Source of the DNA: Bacillus sp. V5-8f
GTDB lineage: Bacteria; Bacillota; Bacilli; Bacillales; DSM-1321
Length of the DNA: 64,000 nucleotides
NCBI RefSeq assembly: GCF_002863565.1
Contig: NZ_PGUW01000015.1
Location: 111,365-175,364, forward strand
Direction of reading: 5' to 3'
Made by a program: the position numbers and the translations under genes. Below are positions 7,644 through 16,926 of this stretch, in pieces. The notes beneath the pieces were generated by a model. That model had not been told where the DNA came from and did not search any database. It saw only the letters and a list, made by a program, of their open reading frames with translations. Each line of letters opens with the position of its first letter. The stretch's first letter is position 1.

Positions 7644-8848
7644 TTATTGATTGCCGCTAGAAGTTCAGGAGATTGTTGTGCTTCTTCTTCAAGTGTACGA
7701 CCTTTAACGACAGCCTGTACAGCATCAGCAAATGCTTTCCCTCCAGCTGCGGTTCCTCTAGGATGCCCGTGAATTCCTCCTCCGGCATTCACAATAAAAT
7801 CTTCACCAAAATCACGGTACAGCGTTGGAACGAGACCAGGGTGAATACCTGCGGAAGGTGTTGGAAAAGCGGGAAGATGAATGTTGCTGTGAGATTTCAA
7901 TTGTTCTGCTATTTTAAGAGCTTCATCTTTGGGAATGGCTACTGAACCATAAGGAGAGGGAAAGAGAACTATATCAGAACCTAACAAACGCATTAATTTA
8001 CCCAAAAGAAGCGGAGTTGATAATCCATAATAACGGGATGGATAAATAGCACCGGAAAATGCAGGATGTGCCATGATTGGTACATTCACGTCAGGATCAG
8101 CGGCTATTCGGTGGAGTATATCAAATCCGTATGGGGCTACATTCAGCAATAAACAAGAAGCTCCCGCGTTTGAAAAATACTTTGCTTTTTCCACCATCTC
8201 AGTAACTGGACCGGTTAAGTTCACCGCATAAAGCACTTGCCTTCCGTTTTTTTCTTTTTGGCGTTGATTCCTTTTTTCAAAAGCAGCGATTCGTTTCAAA
8301 GCTGGTGCATAATCATCCCGAAAAAAAATCTCGTCGTCTTTAATTAGATTGACTTGTCCATCCAGCTGGTTTTGATATTCTGTTTCCAGTTCGTCAAAAG
8401 GAAGGCCGATACATTGTTTGAAAATGCTCATGAGCAGTGGACGATCATAAACATTGACCAGCTTTCTAACACCTTTGATACCAAATTTTGGGCCGGGAAA
8501 CTGTGAGAGGAGCGAATCCGGCAAGTGCAAGTCTAGCAATTTAATCCGGCCATCCATAGAAAGCTTGCCAAAAACTGTTGTGAGGATAGATGGAATATCC
8601 GGATTCAAATTAACAAGCGGGTAACCAATCTTTAACACGGCCTTCGGTAATTCATCTGAATTTTGATTGAAGACACTAATATCTATTACTTTCCCTACAT
8701 GCGGTTGCATCTGATCTTTTCTTTGCTGTGGGAGTTCAGTCCAGGTTCCGACCGTAAGTCCTACTGCAATCTCTTGTGCTTTTTTGTGAAAGTTTAGTTG
8801 CCCATGAACCAAATAGGTAGCAATGACATAATCCGGGTCAATTGTCAC
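7628..8848 (-). CDS. mtnW: 2,3-diketo-5-methylthiopentyl-1-phosphate enolase (RuBisCO-like)
   Basis: 406 residues, a form IV RuBisCO-like protein that enolises diketo-methylthiopentyl phosphate in methionine salvage. The start MTIDPDYVIATYLV, FKQCIGLP near residue 140, and the C-terminal phosphate-binding GGGIHGHPRGTAAGG near 352 are typical. The carbamylated lysine position of true RuBisCO is replaced (IKDDEIFF region), as expected for an enolase rather than a carboxylase. GTG start with GGAGGTGAAG 6 bases upstream. It lies between mtnE and mtnX. Confidence 0.96.
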   Translation of the reverse strand: MTIDPDYVIATYLVHGQLNFHKKAQEIAVGLTVGTWTELPQQRKDQMQPHVGKVIDISVFNQNSDELPKAVLKIGYPLVNLNPDIPSILTTVFGKLSMDGRIKLLDLHLPDSLLSQFPGPKFGIKGVRKLVNVYDRPLLMSIFKQCIGLPFDELETEYQNQLDGQVNLIKDDEIFFRDDYAPALKRIAAFEKRNQRQKEKNGRQVLYAVNLTGPVTEMVEKAKYFSNAGASCLLLNVAPYGFDILHRIAADPDVNVPIMAHPAFSGAIYPSRYYGLSTPLLLGKLMRLLGSDIVLFPSPYGSVAIPKDEALKIAEQLKSHSNIHLPAFPTPSAGIHPGLVPTLYRDFGEDFIVNAGGGIHGHPRGTAAGGKAFADAVQAVVKGRTLEEEAQQSPELLAAINKWGAI

Positions 8849-8875
8849 AAATACTTCACCTCCTGAATAAATCGT

Positions 8876-10060
8876 TTAAAAGATAGATAATTTAGAAATG
8901 CGTTGCAGAGCTTCCCGAATGCGTTCCTCTTCAGAGAGCAATCCTACTCGAATATACCCATCTCCATAAGCGCCAAATCCGATTCCTGGAGCAACCATTA
9001 CTTTTGCTTGTTCCAATAGAATGTCAGCAAACTGGCTTGAGGTAAATCCCTTTGCGACGGGCAGCCAAGCAAAGAAAGAGCCTTTAGGAAGCGGAGCATC
9101 CCAGCACAACTCTTTTAATTCGTCAAACAAGGCATTGCGCCTCAATTCGTAGGTGTTGACTAGCTCACGGACACATTCCTGTGAGGATGTCAAGGCTGTT
9201 ACAGCCGCGTCCTGGACCGCTCCGAACAAACTGACGAAATAATGATCTTGAATTTCATTGATCAAGCGAATCAGCTCTTGGTTTCCAAGGGCGAATCCAA
9301 CCCTCCAACCAGCCATATTATACGTTTTTGACATCGTATAAAATTCGATGCCAACATCCTTCGCACCTGGCCGAGATAAATAGCTGATCGGTTTGTGTCC
9401 ATCAAAGCCAATGGCTCCATAGGCAAAATCATGAGCAATAATAATATTATGTTTTTCTGCAAAGCGAATGGCTTCATCAAAGAATGTACTGGTTGCACAA
9501 GCTCCCGTAGGATTTGAGGGATAATTAAGAAACATTAATTTTGCCCGTTTGCATTGGTCTGGAGTAAGGATTGAAAAATCGGGAAAAAATTCGTTTGTGG
9601 CTTGAAGCGGCATTTGGATCATTTCAGCGCCAGCAATGGCAATTCCTGACCAATAATCTGGATAGCAGGGATCTGGTACAAGAGCCGAATCTCCTGGATT
9701 TAGCAGGATTTGCGATATTTGGACGAGCCCTGTTTTTGCTCCAAACAAGATGGCCACTTCTTTTTCAGGATCCAATGTAACACCATGCTCGTTCTGATAC
9801 CAAGTGCAGATGGCTTTCTTCAATTCTAATTTCCCTGAAAACGGAGGATATTTATGATTAATAGGATTTTCTGCAGCCCTGTTTAACGAGTGAATAATAT
9901 GAGACGGGGTAGGCAGGTCTGGATTGCCTTGTCCAAGATTAATAACATCATAACCAGCCTGAATAAACCCATTCACCTTTCCAACCAATGTAGAGAAAAA
10001 TTGTTTTGGCAGTCGATTCACTTGTTCAGATGGATAGATTATAAGTTTTTTATTTAGAAT
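8876..10060 (-). CDS. mtnE: Methionine-salvage aminotransferase (MtnE type), with apparent AUU start
   Basis: Class I PLP aminotransferase: GQGNPDLPTP near the N-terminus, NYPSNPTGA, the DFAYGA substrate loop and the Schiff-base lysine in MSKTYNMAGWRVG. It transaminates 4-methylthio-2-oxobutanoate to methionine in the last salvage step. A GTG at 10021 gives 381 residues but has no ribosome site. An in-frame ATT at 10058-10060 has GAGGGGTGA 6 bases upstream and gives 394 residues, close to the roughly 398 of the Bacillus enzyme. I therefore prefer ATT. It heads the leftward set, divergent from mtnK. Confidence 0.9.
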   Translation of the reverse strand: MLNKKLIIYPSEQVNRLPKQFFSTLVGKVNGFIQAGYDVINLGQGNPDLPTPSHIIHSLNRAAENPINHKYPPFSGKLELKKAICTWYQNEHGVTLDPEKEVAILFGAKTGLVQISQILLNPGDSALVPDPCYPDYWSGIAIAGAEMIQMPLQATNEFFPDFSILTPDQCKRAKLMFLNYPSNPTGACATSTFFDEAIRFAEKHNIIIAHDFAYGAIGFDGHKPISYLSRPGAKDVGIEFYTMSKTYNMAGWRVGFALGNQELIRLINEIQDHYFVSLFGAVQDAAVTALTSSQECVRELVNTYELRRNALFDELKELCWDAPLPKGSFFAWLPVAKGFTSSQFADILLEQAKVMVAPGIGFGAYGDGYIRVGLLSEEERIREALQRISKLSIF

Positions 10061-10075
10061 ATCGATTCACCCCTC
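10058..10075 (-). promoter_or_regulatory. Ribosome site and AUU start of mtnE
   Basis: On the minus strand GAGGGGTGA (10067-10075) is 6 bases before ATT (10058-10060). An in-frame stop TGA at 10067-10069 rules out any start further upstream. Confidence 0.55.
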
Positions 10076-10136
10076 TCTTAAAAATAACATATGATACAGT
10101 ACCTTTTTTGTGAATAATTGGTAAAAAAACAATTAG

Positions 10137-10165
10137 TTGTCCTGCTTTTACTAGAGTAATAAATA
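10137..10165 (+). promoter_or_regulatory. Candidate sigma-A promoter for mtnKA
   Basis: TTGTCC, a 17-base spacer, then TAAATA, about 50 bases before the mtnK start. No S-box (SAM riboswitch) or T-box sequence is visible between here and the gene. Confidence 0.4.
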
Positions 10166-10216
10166 CACTAGTGGATTTTGCTCAGGAAAAGGTTCAAAAA
10201 GGAGAGGGGGACACAA

Positions 10217-11452
10217 ATGTCAAATATAGGTTACCATGCACTAAATGAGATGGAGGCTATACAATATGTTAGAAAGATTGCGGGTATATTTCCGGAAAAT
10301 GCCCAACTTATTTGCAAAGAAATAGGGGATGGGAATTTAAATCTAGTATTCCGTATTATGGAACAGGGATCGGCAGGAAAGAGTATTATTATGAAACAAG
10401 CCCTCCCATATGCCCGCATTGTAGGGGATTCTTGGCCTTTAACATTGGACAGGGCGCGTATTGAGAGCGAGGCATTACTGATACAAAATAGTATTTGTCC
10501 AGGCTTGGTTCCAAAAGTTTATCATTATGATAATGAAATGGCGTTAACAATCATGGAGGATTTATCTACCCATATCATTATGCGCAAAGGGCTGACCGCA
10601 CGTAATCGTTATCCTTATTTTGCAAGACAAATTGGGACATTTCTTGCCAGAACTCTGTTTTTTTCCTCAGACTTAATGTTAGATTCCCACCACAAAAAAC
10701 AGAAAGTGAGGCAATTTATAAATCCTGAATTGTGTAAAATTACAGAAGAACTTGTTTTTACTGATCCATTCTATGATGCAGAAACGAATCAATTTAACCC
10801 GTTAATTAAGGATGATATAAAAGATATTTGGGGTAATGACGAGCTCAAACTGGAAATTAGCAAGTTAAAAGAAAAATTCCTCACTCATGCCCAGGCACTC
10901 ATCCACGGTGATCTTCATACAGGCAGTATAATGGTCACCGAAACGGATACGAAAGTGATTGATCCAGAATTTAGCTTTTATGGGCCAATGGGTTTTGACA
11001 TCGGAGCTTTGATTGCGAACCTTTTACTCAGTTACTGCTCTCATGAAGGTCATACCCTCGATAAAACAGAACGGCTTCATTATCAGGACTATCTGTTAAT
11101 GACAATAGAGAATATTTGGACAATTTTTGAAGAAGAATTTAAAGCCTTATGGCAGGAAAATGCAAAAGGATTATATGTCTCGATACCGCGATATAAAGAA
11201 GATTATTTGCTACGATTGCTACATGATACTGCAGGATTTGCAGGGTGTAAAATGATGCGTCGGGTGATCGGACTAGCACATGTTCCTGATTTGGAAAGTA
11301 TAAAAGATCCAGAATTACGGGCAAGAGGAGAAAGATTAGCCCTTGCGGTTGGACAAGTACTAGTACTAAAGCAGGGGACAGTAAGTAAAATTACTGATCT
11401 AACAACATTAGTAAGGAACATCGATACTTGGGAGGTAGGGGACGATTCATAA
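10217..11452 (+). CDS. mtnK: Methylthioribose kinase
   Basis: 411 residues, aminoglycoside-phosphotransferase fold. It phosphorylates 5-methylthioribose at O1, the entry step of salvage after MTA nucleosidase. Visible: [12 protein letters not shown]-lobe loop near residue 38, the Brenner-type catalytic motif [12 protein letters not shown] near 231, and the metal-binding [16 protein letters not shown] near 252. The ATG at 10217 is preferred because AAAGGAGAGGGGG lies 8 bases upstream; a TTG at 10178 lacks one. mtnA overlaps its end. Confidence 0.96.
   Translation: MSNIGYHALNEMEAIQYVRKIAGIFPENAQLICKEIGDGNLNLVFRIMEQGSAGKSIIMKQALPYARIVGDSWPLTLDRARIESEALLIQNSICPGLVPKVYHYDNEMALTIMEDLSTHIIMRKGLTARNRYPYFARQIGTFLARTLFFSSDLMLDSHHKKQKVRQFINPELCKITEELVFTDPFYDAETNQFNPLIKDDIKDIWGNDELKLEISKLKEKFLTHAQALIHGDLHTGSIMVTETDTKVIDPEFSFYGPMGFDIGALIANLLLSYCSHEGHTLDKTERLHYQDYLLMTIENIWTIFEEEFKALWQENAKGLYVSIPRYKEDYLLRLLHDTAGFAGCKMMRRVIGLAHVPDLESIKDPELRARGERLALAVGQVLVLKQGTVSKITDLTTLVRNIDTWEVGDDS
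11431..11447 (+). promoter_or_regulatory. Ribosome site and AUU start of mtnA
   Basis: GGAGG at 11431-11435, nine bases, then ATT at 11445-11447, which overlaps the mtnK stop (11450-11452). A TAG at 11436-11438 closes the frame upstream, so no canonical start exists before the conserved N-terminal region. Confidence 0.6.
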
Positions 11453-12503
11453 GTCGATTCAATCACTTCAGTGGAAAAATGATCAGCTCATTTTACTGGA
11501 CCAATCGCTTCTTCCGGAAGAAACGGTGTTCCTGTCTCTGTCTACTATAGAAGAAGTTTGGGAAGCGATTCGCTATCTTAAGGTACGCGGTGCCCCTGCT
11601 ATTGGGATGGCAGCAGCTTATGGCCTTTATATAGGGATTCAAAACACACAGGAAAGAGATATAAATTCTTTCATTGAGGATTTGGAAAAAAAATCGGACT
11701 ATTTATCCTCAGCCCGGCCGACGGCAGTTAACTTGTTCTGGGCACTAAAACGATTAAAAGAGAAAGCTTATGATGGTCAAAAGAAAGGAATAAATGTAGA
11801 GAAAATCAAGAAAATTCTTCTTAAAGAGGCTATTGAGATTCAAGAAGAAGATGAAAAAGTTTGTCGGAAGATTGGTGAACACGCGCTTGGCTTATTTCAA
11901 GACGGAATGGGTATTCTCACACATTGTAATGCAGGAAGCTTGGCAACTGCGCTATATGGAACGGCAACTGCTCCATTTTATATCGCCAAAGAACGAGGGT
12001 GGAATCTAAAGATTTTTGTCAATGAAACTCGTCCAGTTCTTCAGGGGGCACGTCTTACCGCATGGGAATTGCAGCAGGCAGGGATTGATGTCACCCTTAT
12101 TTGTGATAATATGGCAGCCGTGGTCATGGCAAACCGTTCTGTACAAGCTGTTATTGTTGGAACAGACCGGGTGGCTGCCAATGGAGATGTTGCCAATAAA
12201 ATAGGAACCTACATGGTAGCTATTTTAGCGAAAGAGCATAAACTCCCATTTTATGTCGCCGCTCCATTTTCATCTATTGATTTAAGTACACCAACCGGAA
12301 CAGAAATTCAAATAGAAGAACGTTCTGGGGATGAAATTATATATGGATTAGGGAAAAAAATTGCACCGGAAGGAATCAAAGTGTTTAATCCTGCATTTGA
12401 TATCACGCCTTATTCACTTGTAACAGCCTTTGTAACCGAAAAAGGTATTGTATATCCTGATCAGGCAGGCCGATATGACAACGTTCTTCATAATTTAAAA
12501 TAG
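11445..12503 (+). CDS. mtnA: S-methyl-5-thioribose-1-phosphate isomerase, with apparent AUU start
   Basis: Aldose-ketose isomerase of the eIF-2B-related family, converting methylthioribose-1-P to methylthioribulose-1-P. Motifs: KVRGAPAIG near residue 50, the catalytic cysteine in [10 protein letters not shown] near 160, the catalytic aspartate in [19 protein letters not shown] near 240, and FNPAFDITP near the end. The first canonical start (GTG at 11526) would remove 27 residues, including the SIQSLQWK strand that matches the family N-terminus. The ATT at 11445 gives 352 residues, the usual length, and has a GGAGG site. Confidence 0.92.
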   Translation: MHKSIQSLQWKNDQLILLDQSLLPEETVFLSLSTIEEVWEAIRYLKVRGAPAIGMAAAYGLYIGIQNTQERDINSFIEDLEKKSDYLSSARPTAVNLFWALKRLKEKAYDGQKKGINVEKIKKILLKEAIEIQEEDEKVCRKIGEHALGLFQDGMGILTHCNAGSLATALYGTATAPFYIAKERGWNLKIFVNETRPVLQGARLTAWELQQAGIDVTLICDNMAAVVMANRSVQAVIVGTDRVAANGDVANKIGTYMVAILAKEHKLPFYVAAPFSSIDLSTPTGTEIQIEERSGDEIIYGLGKKIAPEGIKVFNPAFDITPYSLVTAFVTEKGIVYPDQAGRYDNVLHNLK

Positions 12504-12525
12504 ATGCAGTCATAACTATGATGGT

Positions 12526-12657
12526 GGGGCTGTCCGAAAAGTAGTGTTTTCAGCACAAATGTTAAAAAAGCAAAACCCAAGAATGCTGTTATATCAACAT
12601 TCTTGGGTTTTTATTTTGGGAGCATTCTACCCTATAAAGGACTTTCTGGACAGCCCC
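12526..12657. repeat. MITE-like element with 16-bp terminal inverted repeats
   Basis: GGGGCTGTCCGAAAAG at the left end and CTTTCTGGACAGCCCC at the right end are inverted copies matching at 14 of 16 positions. The 100-base interior has no coding capacity and holds a perfect hairpin. GGGGCTGTCC ends are common on insertion sequences of the IS1182 and related groups, so this may be a small non-autonomous element that now also supplies a terminator for mtnKA. No target duplication is obvious. Confidence 0.55.
12573..12614 (+). terminator. Rho-independent terminator after mtnA
   Basis: AAACCCAAGAATG and CATTCTTGGGTTT are a perfect 13-bp stem around a 12-base loop, followed by TTTTATTTT. It is nested in the inverted-repeat element at 12526-12657. 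Confidence 0.8.
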
Positions 12658-12908
12658 TTTTTTAATCTAAAATAATTGAGGTAACCAAATGGTAGACTTT
12701 ACACTTATTTTTTCTTTCATGGTAAATAGTACAAACCCTTCTCAACAGGAAGCCATATCATATGTTATGCAACCATAGTAAACCTGCCGAGGTTTTCCAG
12801 AAGTGTTTCATTTCAAGAAAGAAGAAGTTGGACAAACCGGTAGCGGGATAAAAAAATGCAATAAAGGTTTAAGTGGGGTCAAAATTTTACTATTTGGGAG
12901 GTTAACAT

Positions 12909-14126
12909 ATGATTTATAAAAAACAACGACATCTTTTTACATCAGAATCGGTTACGGAAGGCCATCCTGATAAAATGTGTGATCAAATATCTGACGCTGT
13001 ATTAGATGCTATTTTTGAAAAAGACCGAAATGCTCGTGTTGCTTGTGAATGTTCAGTTAGTTCTGATCTAGTTGTTTTAGCTGGTGAGATTACAGCAAAC
13101 TGTGAAGTTGATTTCGTGAAAATAGTGAGAGAAACTATTCGAAATATCGGTTATACAAACCCCGAATATGGGTTTGATGCTGAAACATGCAAGATTTTAA
13201 TAGCACTGAATAAACAATCTCCTGATATAGCCCAAGGTGTTAATCAAGCGCTGGAAGCCCGTGAAGGACTAATAAATGAAGATGAGATAGAAGCAATTGG
13301 TGCAGGAGACCAGGGATTAATGTTTGGTTTTGCTTGCAATGAAACCCAGGAGTTAATGCCGTTGTCAATATCGCTGTCAAATAAACTTGTCAGACGTCTA
13401 ACAGAAGTGCGGAAAAAAGGGATCATTCCTTACTTACGTCCAGACGGAAAGGCTCAGGTGACTGTAGAATACGATGGAGCAAAGCCTGTTCGGATTGACA
13501 CAGTTGTGATCTCTACACAGCATGGTCCGGAAGCAGAGTTAGATCAAATTAAACAAGATTTGCATAAATATGTTATTTCTCATGTGATCCCAGCGGAACT
13601 GATTGATGAAAATACTAAGTATTTCATTAATCCGACTGGCCGTTTCGTGACAGGGGGACCAAAGGGGGATGCGGGCTTAACAGGCCGTAAAATTATTGTT
13701 GATACGTATGGAGGATTTTCACGGCATGGGGGAGGAGCTTTTTCAGGAAAAGATCCAACCAAGGTTGACCGTTCTGCAGCTTATGCCGCACGTTATGTTG
13801 CAAAAAATATCGTGGCAGCAGGCCTTGCGGAAAAATGTGAAATCCAGCTGGCATACTCCATTGGAGTGGCTACTCCAGTGTCAATAGCAGTTGAAACTTT
13901 TGGGACTGGCACATTGGAAGAAAGAGAGATTGTTCAACTAATAAGAAAGAGCTTTGACCTTCGTCCTGCCGGTATTATTAAGATGTTAAATCTCCGGCAG
14001 CCCATTTATTTTCAAACTGCTTCCTACGGGCACTTTGGCAGAACGGATATCCAATTGCCTTGGGAAAATACGGATAAAGCAGAGTTGCTGAAAAAAGAAG
14101 CAGAAAAAATATCTAAACAGGGATGA
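12909..14126 (+). CDS. metK: S-adenosylmethionine synthetase
   Basis: 405 residues. It makes SAM from methionine and ATP. Signature sequences are intact: [20 protein letters not shown] near residue 12, [12 protein letters not shown] near 127, and the P-loop-like [19 protein letters not shown] near 273. Ribosome site GGGAGG is 7 bases before the ATG. Although a second housekeeping metK elsewhere cannot be seen, its place between methionine salvage and polyamine genes suggests a dedicated copy feeding aminopropyl transfer. No S-box leader precedes it. Confidence 0.96.
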   Translation: MIYKKQRHLFTSESVTEGHPDKMCDQISDAVLDAIFEKDRNARVACECSVSSDLVVLAGEITANCEVDFVKIVRETIRNIGYTNPEYGFDAETCKILIALNKQSPDIAQGVNQALEAREGLINEDEIEAIGAGDQGLMFGFACNETQELMPLSISLSNKLVRRLTEVRKKGIIPYLRPDGKAQVTVEYDGAKPVRIDTVVISTQHGPEAELDQIKQDLHKYVISHVIPAELIDENTKYFINPTGRFVTGGPKGDAGLTGRKIIVDTYGGFSRHGGGAFSGKDPTKVDRSAAYAARYVAKNIVAAGLAEKCEIQLAYSIGVATPVSIAVETFGTGTLEEREIVQLIRKSFDLRPAGIIKMLNLRQPIYFQTASYGHFGRTDIQLPWENTDKAELLKKEAEKISKQG

Positions 14127-14278
14127 TACTACAAGAGCTTAGCTCATATCCAAATCAATAAGACGACTGGGGGAGAAGCCGTTCCACTAGATGTTTAATA
14201 GCATTAGTAGAAGATAATTTAAACTTCCCCGATACTAGCGATAATCGGAAAGAAAATATGACAAAAAGGGAGATGTAT

Positions 14279-15211
14279 ATGAGCAAGTACAGATATTCGA
14301 AGGTTTCAGGGGACGCTTCAATAAGGGAATATATCAGCCTTGAAGAAGACATTGACGGGGAATATACGATTGTAAGTAAATTGAACACTCCGCTCCATAA
14401 AATTGCCATCGTTGAACAGGAAGGCAATCTACTGGTATACAGTGGCGGGTACGTGATGTTTAGTACAACAGATGATGAGGACAGATACTCAGAAGCTATG
14501 GTACACATTGCGATGGCTGCCGCAGCTAAGCGGAAGCGTGTTCTCATCATTGGCGGCGGTGGAGGAATCACGACCCGGGAGGCACTTCGTTATTCTGATG
14601 TAAGGAAAATCACTACTTTAGACCTTGATGAAGTGATTATGAAAATCGGTAAAAAACTTGAGCCTGTCGTTGCATTTAATAAAGGCTCATTGAACCATGA
14701 TAAAGTAAAAACCGTCAATGAGGATGGAAGGAAGTTCTTGGAGGAAACCGATAAAAAATGGGATGTTATTATTCTTGATCTTCCAGAGCCTAGCCGTAAA
14801 AGCGTGGAGGTATCCCGTCTTTACAGCGTGGAGTTCTACTCTCTTTTGAAAGAACGCTTAAACCCAGGAGGCGCAATCAGTATAGCTTGTTCCAATGGAG
14901 ACTCGACGCCTCAGTATCTTTGGAGCATATATGCAACACTTCGGGATGCCGGATTCCATGTACTTCCATATTACTATTTAGAAGAGGATGATGCAGATGA
15001 TTGGCTATATTGTCTTGCTACTACCTCAGAGGTTAACCCCAATGACTTAAGCATGGTGGTTTCTACGAAGAACTTGACTACTGAACGGCTAAGGCAGATG
15101 TTCGACTTGCCGTATTATCTAAATATTGCCAAAAATACAGGAAAAATCCAGACAGACGACAACACGGTTCTGGTTGATATAATCGATAAAGCGTATTACA
15201 ATTTCGAATGA
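14279..15211 (+). CDS. Spermidine-synthase-like aminopropyltransferase, divergent
   Basis: 310 residues from ATG 14279 (GGGAG 6 bases upstream; ATG 14258 has a weaker GGAAAG). Rossmann methyltransferase fold with the SpeE glycine loop as IIGGGGGITTREALRYSDV at about residues 84-102, an acidic DLDEVI strand, and WDVIILDLPEPSRK around 160. Two acidic positions differ from typical SpeE: GGGDG is GGGGG and the DxxDP active-site motif is DLPEP. Its substrate may therefore differ from putrescine, or it may bind decarboxylated SAM differently. It follows metK by 152 bases in the same direction. Confidence 0.8.
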   Translation: MSKYRYSKVSGDASIREYISLEEDIDGEYTIVSKLNTPLHKIAIVEQEGNLLVYSGGYVMFSTTDDEDRYSEAMVHIAMAAAAKRKRVLIIGGGGGITTREALRYSDVRKITTLDLDEVIMKIGKKLEPVVAFNKGSLNHDKVKTVNEDGRKFLEETDKKWDVIILDLPEPSRKSVEVSRLYSVEFYSLLKERLNPGGAISIACSNGDSTPQYLWSIYATLRDAGFHVLPYYYLEEDDADDWLYCLATTSEVNPNDLSMVVSTKNLTTERLRQMFDLPYYLNIAKNTGKIQTDDNTVLVDIIDKAYYNFE

Positions 15212-15297
15212 ATGGGTTTTGACATTATTTTTTCCCAGTTCGATCAAACAATGGGATGTGTTTGAATTCCCATGGAAAACCTAATTTTAAAAAACTT

Positions 15298-15348
15298 GTA
15301 CCCTTTTAAGTAGACACAAGGAATAAGTCTGCTTGTAGGGTACTTTTT
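15298..15348 (+). terminator. Rho-independent terminator after the speE-like gene
   Basis: GTACCC, inner arm AAGTAGAC paired with GTCTGCTT, then GGGTAC and TTTTT. A two-part stem with a good T tract. Confidence 0.7.
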
Positions 15349-15380
15349 AACATGCAGAAAAAGGTAAATACTACATAAAA

Positions 15381-15417
15381 AAAAGATGATCCCAGTTAAA
15401 TATGGCGATCATCTTTT
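15381..15417. terminator. Bidirectional hairpin between convergent speE-like genes
   Basis: AAAAGATGATC and GATCATCTTTT form a perfect 11-bp stem with A and T tails, before the stop of the leftward speE-like gene. Confidence 0.65.
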
Positions 15418-15490
15418 ACTAATTCTGGCTTAAACAAATTTTTCACAATACGTACATTATATTCAGCTTTTTAAGCTGTATGATAGTAGA

Positions 15491-16585
15491 TTATATTATT
15501 TCATACTGGTAGATATCATGCAATAATACTTTTTCAGATTTATTAACAATTGCCGCGCGCTTAAAGTACAATATTTCACTTTGAAAATGAAATAAACTGG
15601 CCAAGTCAGCAGGAAGTGTTCGGCAACCATCGGGTGATTTTTTCAATTCAGTAGGTAACGGTTTTTTAGATCCTAATTGAAATCCCCAATCTCCGAAGGA
15701 AGGAACGATGGTATGGTAGCCCTCTGTATAAAATCCGGCTGCTTGAAGGGTTAAGCCAATGCTCCAAAATACAATAGGTGTATAAAGAGGTGAAATGGCC
15801 TGGCAGGCAATCATCCCATCATCTGCTAAGTGGTTGCCAAGCATTTGGAACATTTCCAGTGTATACAGACCTGCAAGTTCCTCATCCGCAGGATCTGGAA
15901 AATCTACAATGATAAGGTCGTACACTTTAGTATTTTTTCTTAAAAATTCTCGGGCGTCATTCGCATGGGCCTGGACTCGTTCATCAAAAAGCGCTCTTTC
16001 ATTAAGAGCTACAATTTCAGGCAAATTTCGGGCTATATTTAAAATTTCAGGGTCAATGTCAACAAGATCCACTGATTTGACATCTGAATATTTTAATACT
16101 TCCCGTAATGCAAGTCCGTCGCCACCCCCTACTATTAATATGTGGTCATGTGAATTTCTAAGAGCCATAGGCACGTGAACAAATGCCTCATGGTAAATTC
16201 GCTCATCCAATGAACTAAATTGTAATTGTTCATCCAGAAATAGACGAATGTCTTTAGCTTCTACAATCTGGATATTTTGATACCTGCTTTGTCCTTGAAA
16301 TAACTTAGTGCTGTTACCTGCTAACATCTCTCTAAGGCTAATTCTATCCCACTCGTCTCCACGAACTTTTTTATCGGGTTGCTTTACTTCTTGTCGTTGC
16401 TCAACCTTATATCTCAATTTTCTCCTAGATTCTGGAGGTCGTCCAAACGATTTTATTATGGATGACCTAAGGGATTTCCTTATGGTTTCCCTGATATTTT
16501 TCCTATTTAATTTTTTAGTTGCTTGACTAGTGGGTTTTTTGCCTGGTTCTTGCTCACATTCTCCAAGATTATTTTCACTACTCAT
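15491..16585 (-). CDS. Spermidine-synthase-like aminopropyltransferase with basic N-terminal extension
   Basis: 364 residues. About 75 N-terminal residues are unusually basic (KKLNRKNIRETIRKSLRSS and on) and probably unstructured or nucleic-acid/membrane contacting. A SpeE-type catalytic domain follows, with an intact ILIVGGGDGLALREVLKYSD near residue 147, LVDIDPEIL, and YDLIIVDFPDPADEE near 229, where both DxxDP aspartates are kept. The DFPDP form and GFYTEGYHTIVPSFGDWGFQ tail resemble the C-terminal domain of long membrane-linked spermidine synthase-like proteins. Ribosome site AGAGGTGAAG is 9 bases before the ATG. Confidence 0.82.
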   Translation of the reverse strand: MSSENNLGECEQEPGKKPTSQATKKLNRKNIRETIRKSLRSSIIKSFGRPPESRRKLRYKVEQRQEVKQPDKKVRGDEWDRISLREMLAGNSTKLFQGQSRYQNIQIVEAKDIRLFLDEQLQFSSLDERIYHEAFVHVPMALRNSHDHILIVGGGDGLALREVLKYSDVKSVDLVDIDPEILNIARNLPEIVALNERALFDERVQAHANDAREFLRKNTKVYDLIIVDFPDPADEELAGLYTLEMFQMLGNHLADDGMIACQAISPLYTPIVFWSIGLTLQAAGFYTEGYHTIVPSFGDWGFQLGSKKPLPTELKKSPDGCRTLPADLASLFHFQSEILYFKRAAIVNKSEKVLLHDIYQYEII

Positions 16586-16926
16586 TTTTTTTTCTTCACC
16601 TCTTTGTCAAAAAGCTATTTTATTTTATGAAAAAAAACAGTTCAGTGATTGGACAAATGTTTACTACATTTTGATTCCTCTGCCACATGGACGAAAGCTT
16701 TGCATGTAAAATAACCCTGGTACGAGCTGGGATCGGCCTCAGTAAAACGTGGATTTTTTTAAAGATGAAGATGTTTGCCATATACCATTTTATTTTATAA
16801 ACATATTCTATTTAAACAGATGAAAGCAGTTCATTGTGAATGTTGAAGGGCTAAAAGAGTGTTGGACAAGGTCAAATCACCAACATTTCTAAAGCGACTG
16901 GAATCTAGAGATCAGGGGGACTACCA
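16586..16926. other. Divergent intergenic region
   Basis: 341 bases between the leftward speE-like gene and the rightward methionine synthase operon. It must hold promoters for both, but I see no SAM riboswitch, T-box or clear operator; only the two ribosome sites are evident. Confidence 0.5.

Noticed and set aside
10178..10216. Upstream TTG start for mtnK
   Set aside because: It would overlap the ribosome site of the better ATG at 10217 and adds 13 basic residues not seen in the family.
12661..12908. SAM riboswitch before metK
   Set aside because: None of the S-box core words were found; the stretch shows only the ribosome site near its end.
14155..14571. 138-residue frame opposite the speE-like gene
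   Set aside because: It is the mirror of a well supported coding frame; composition is that of an antisense shadow.
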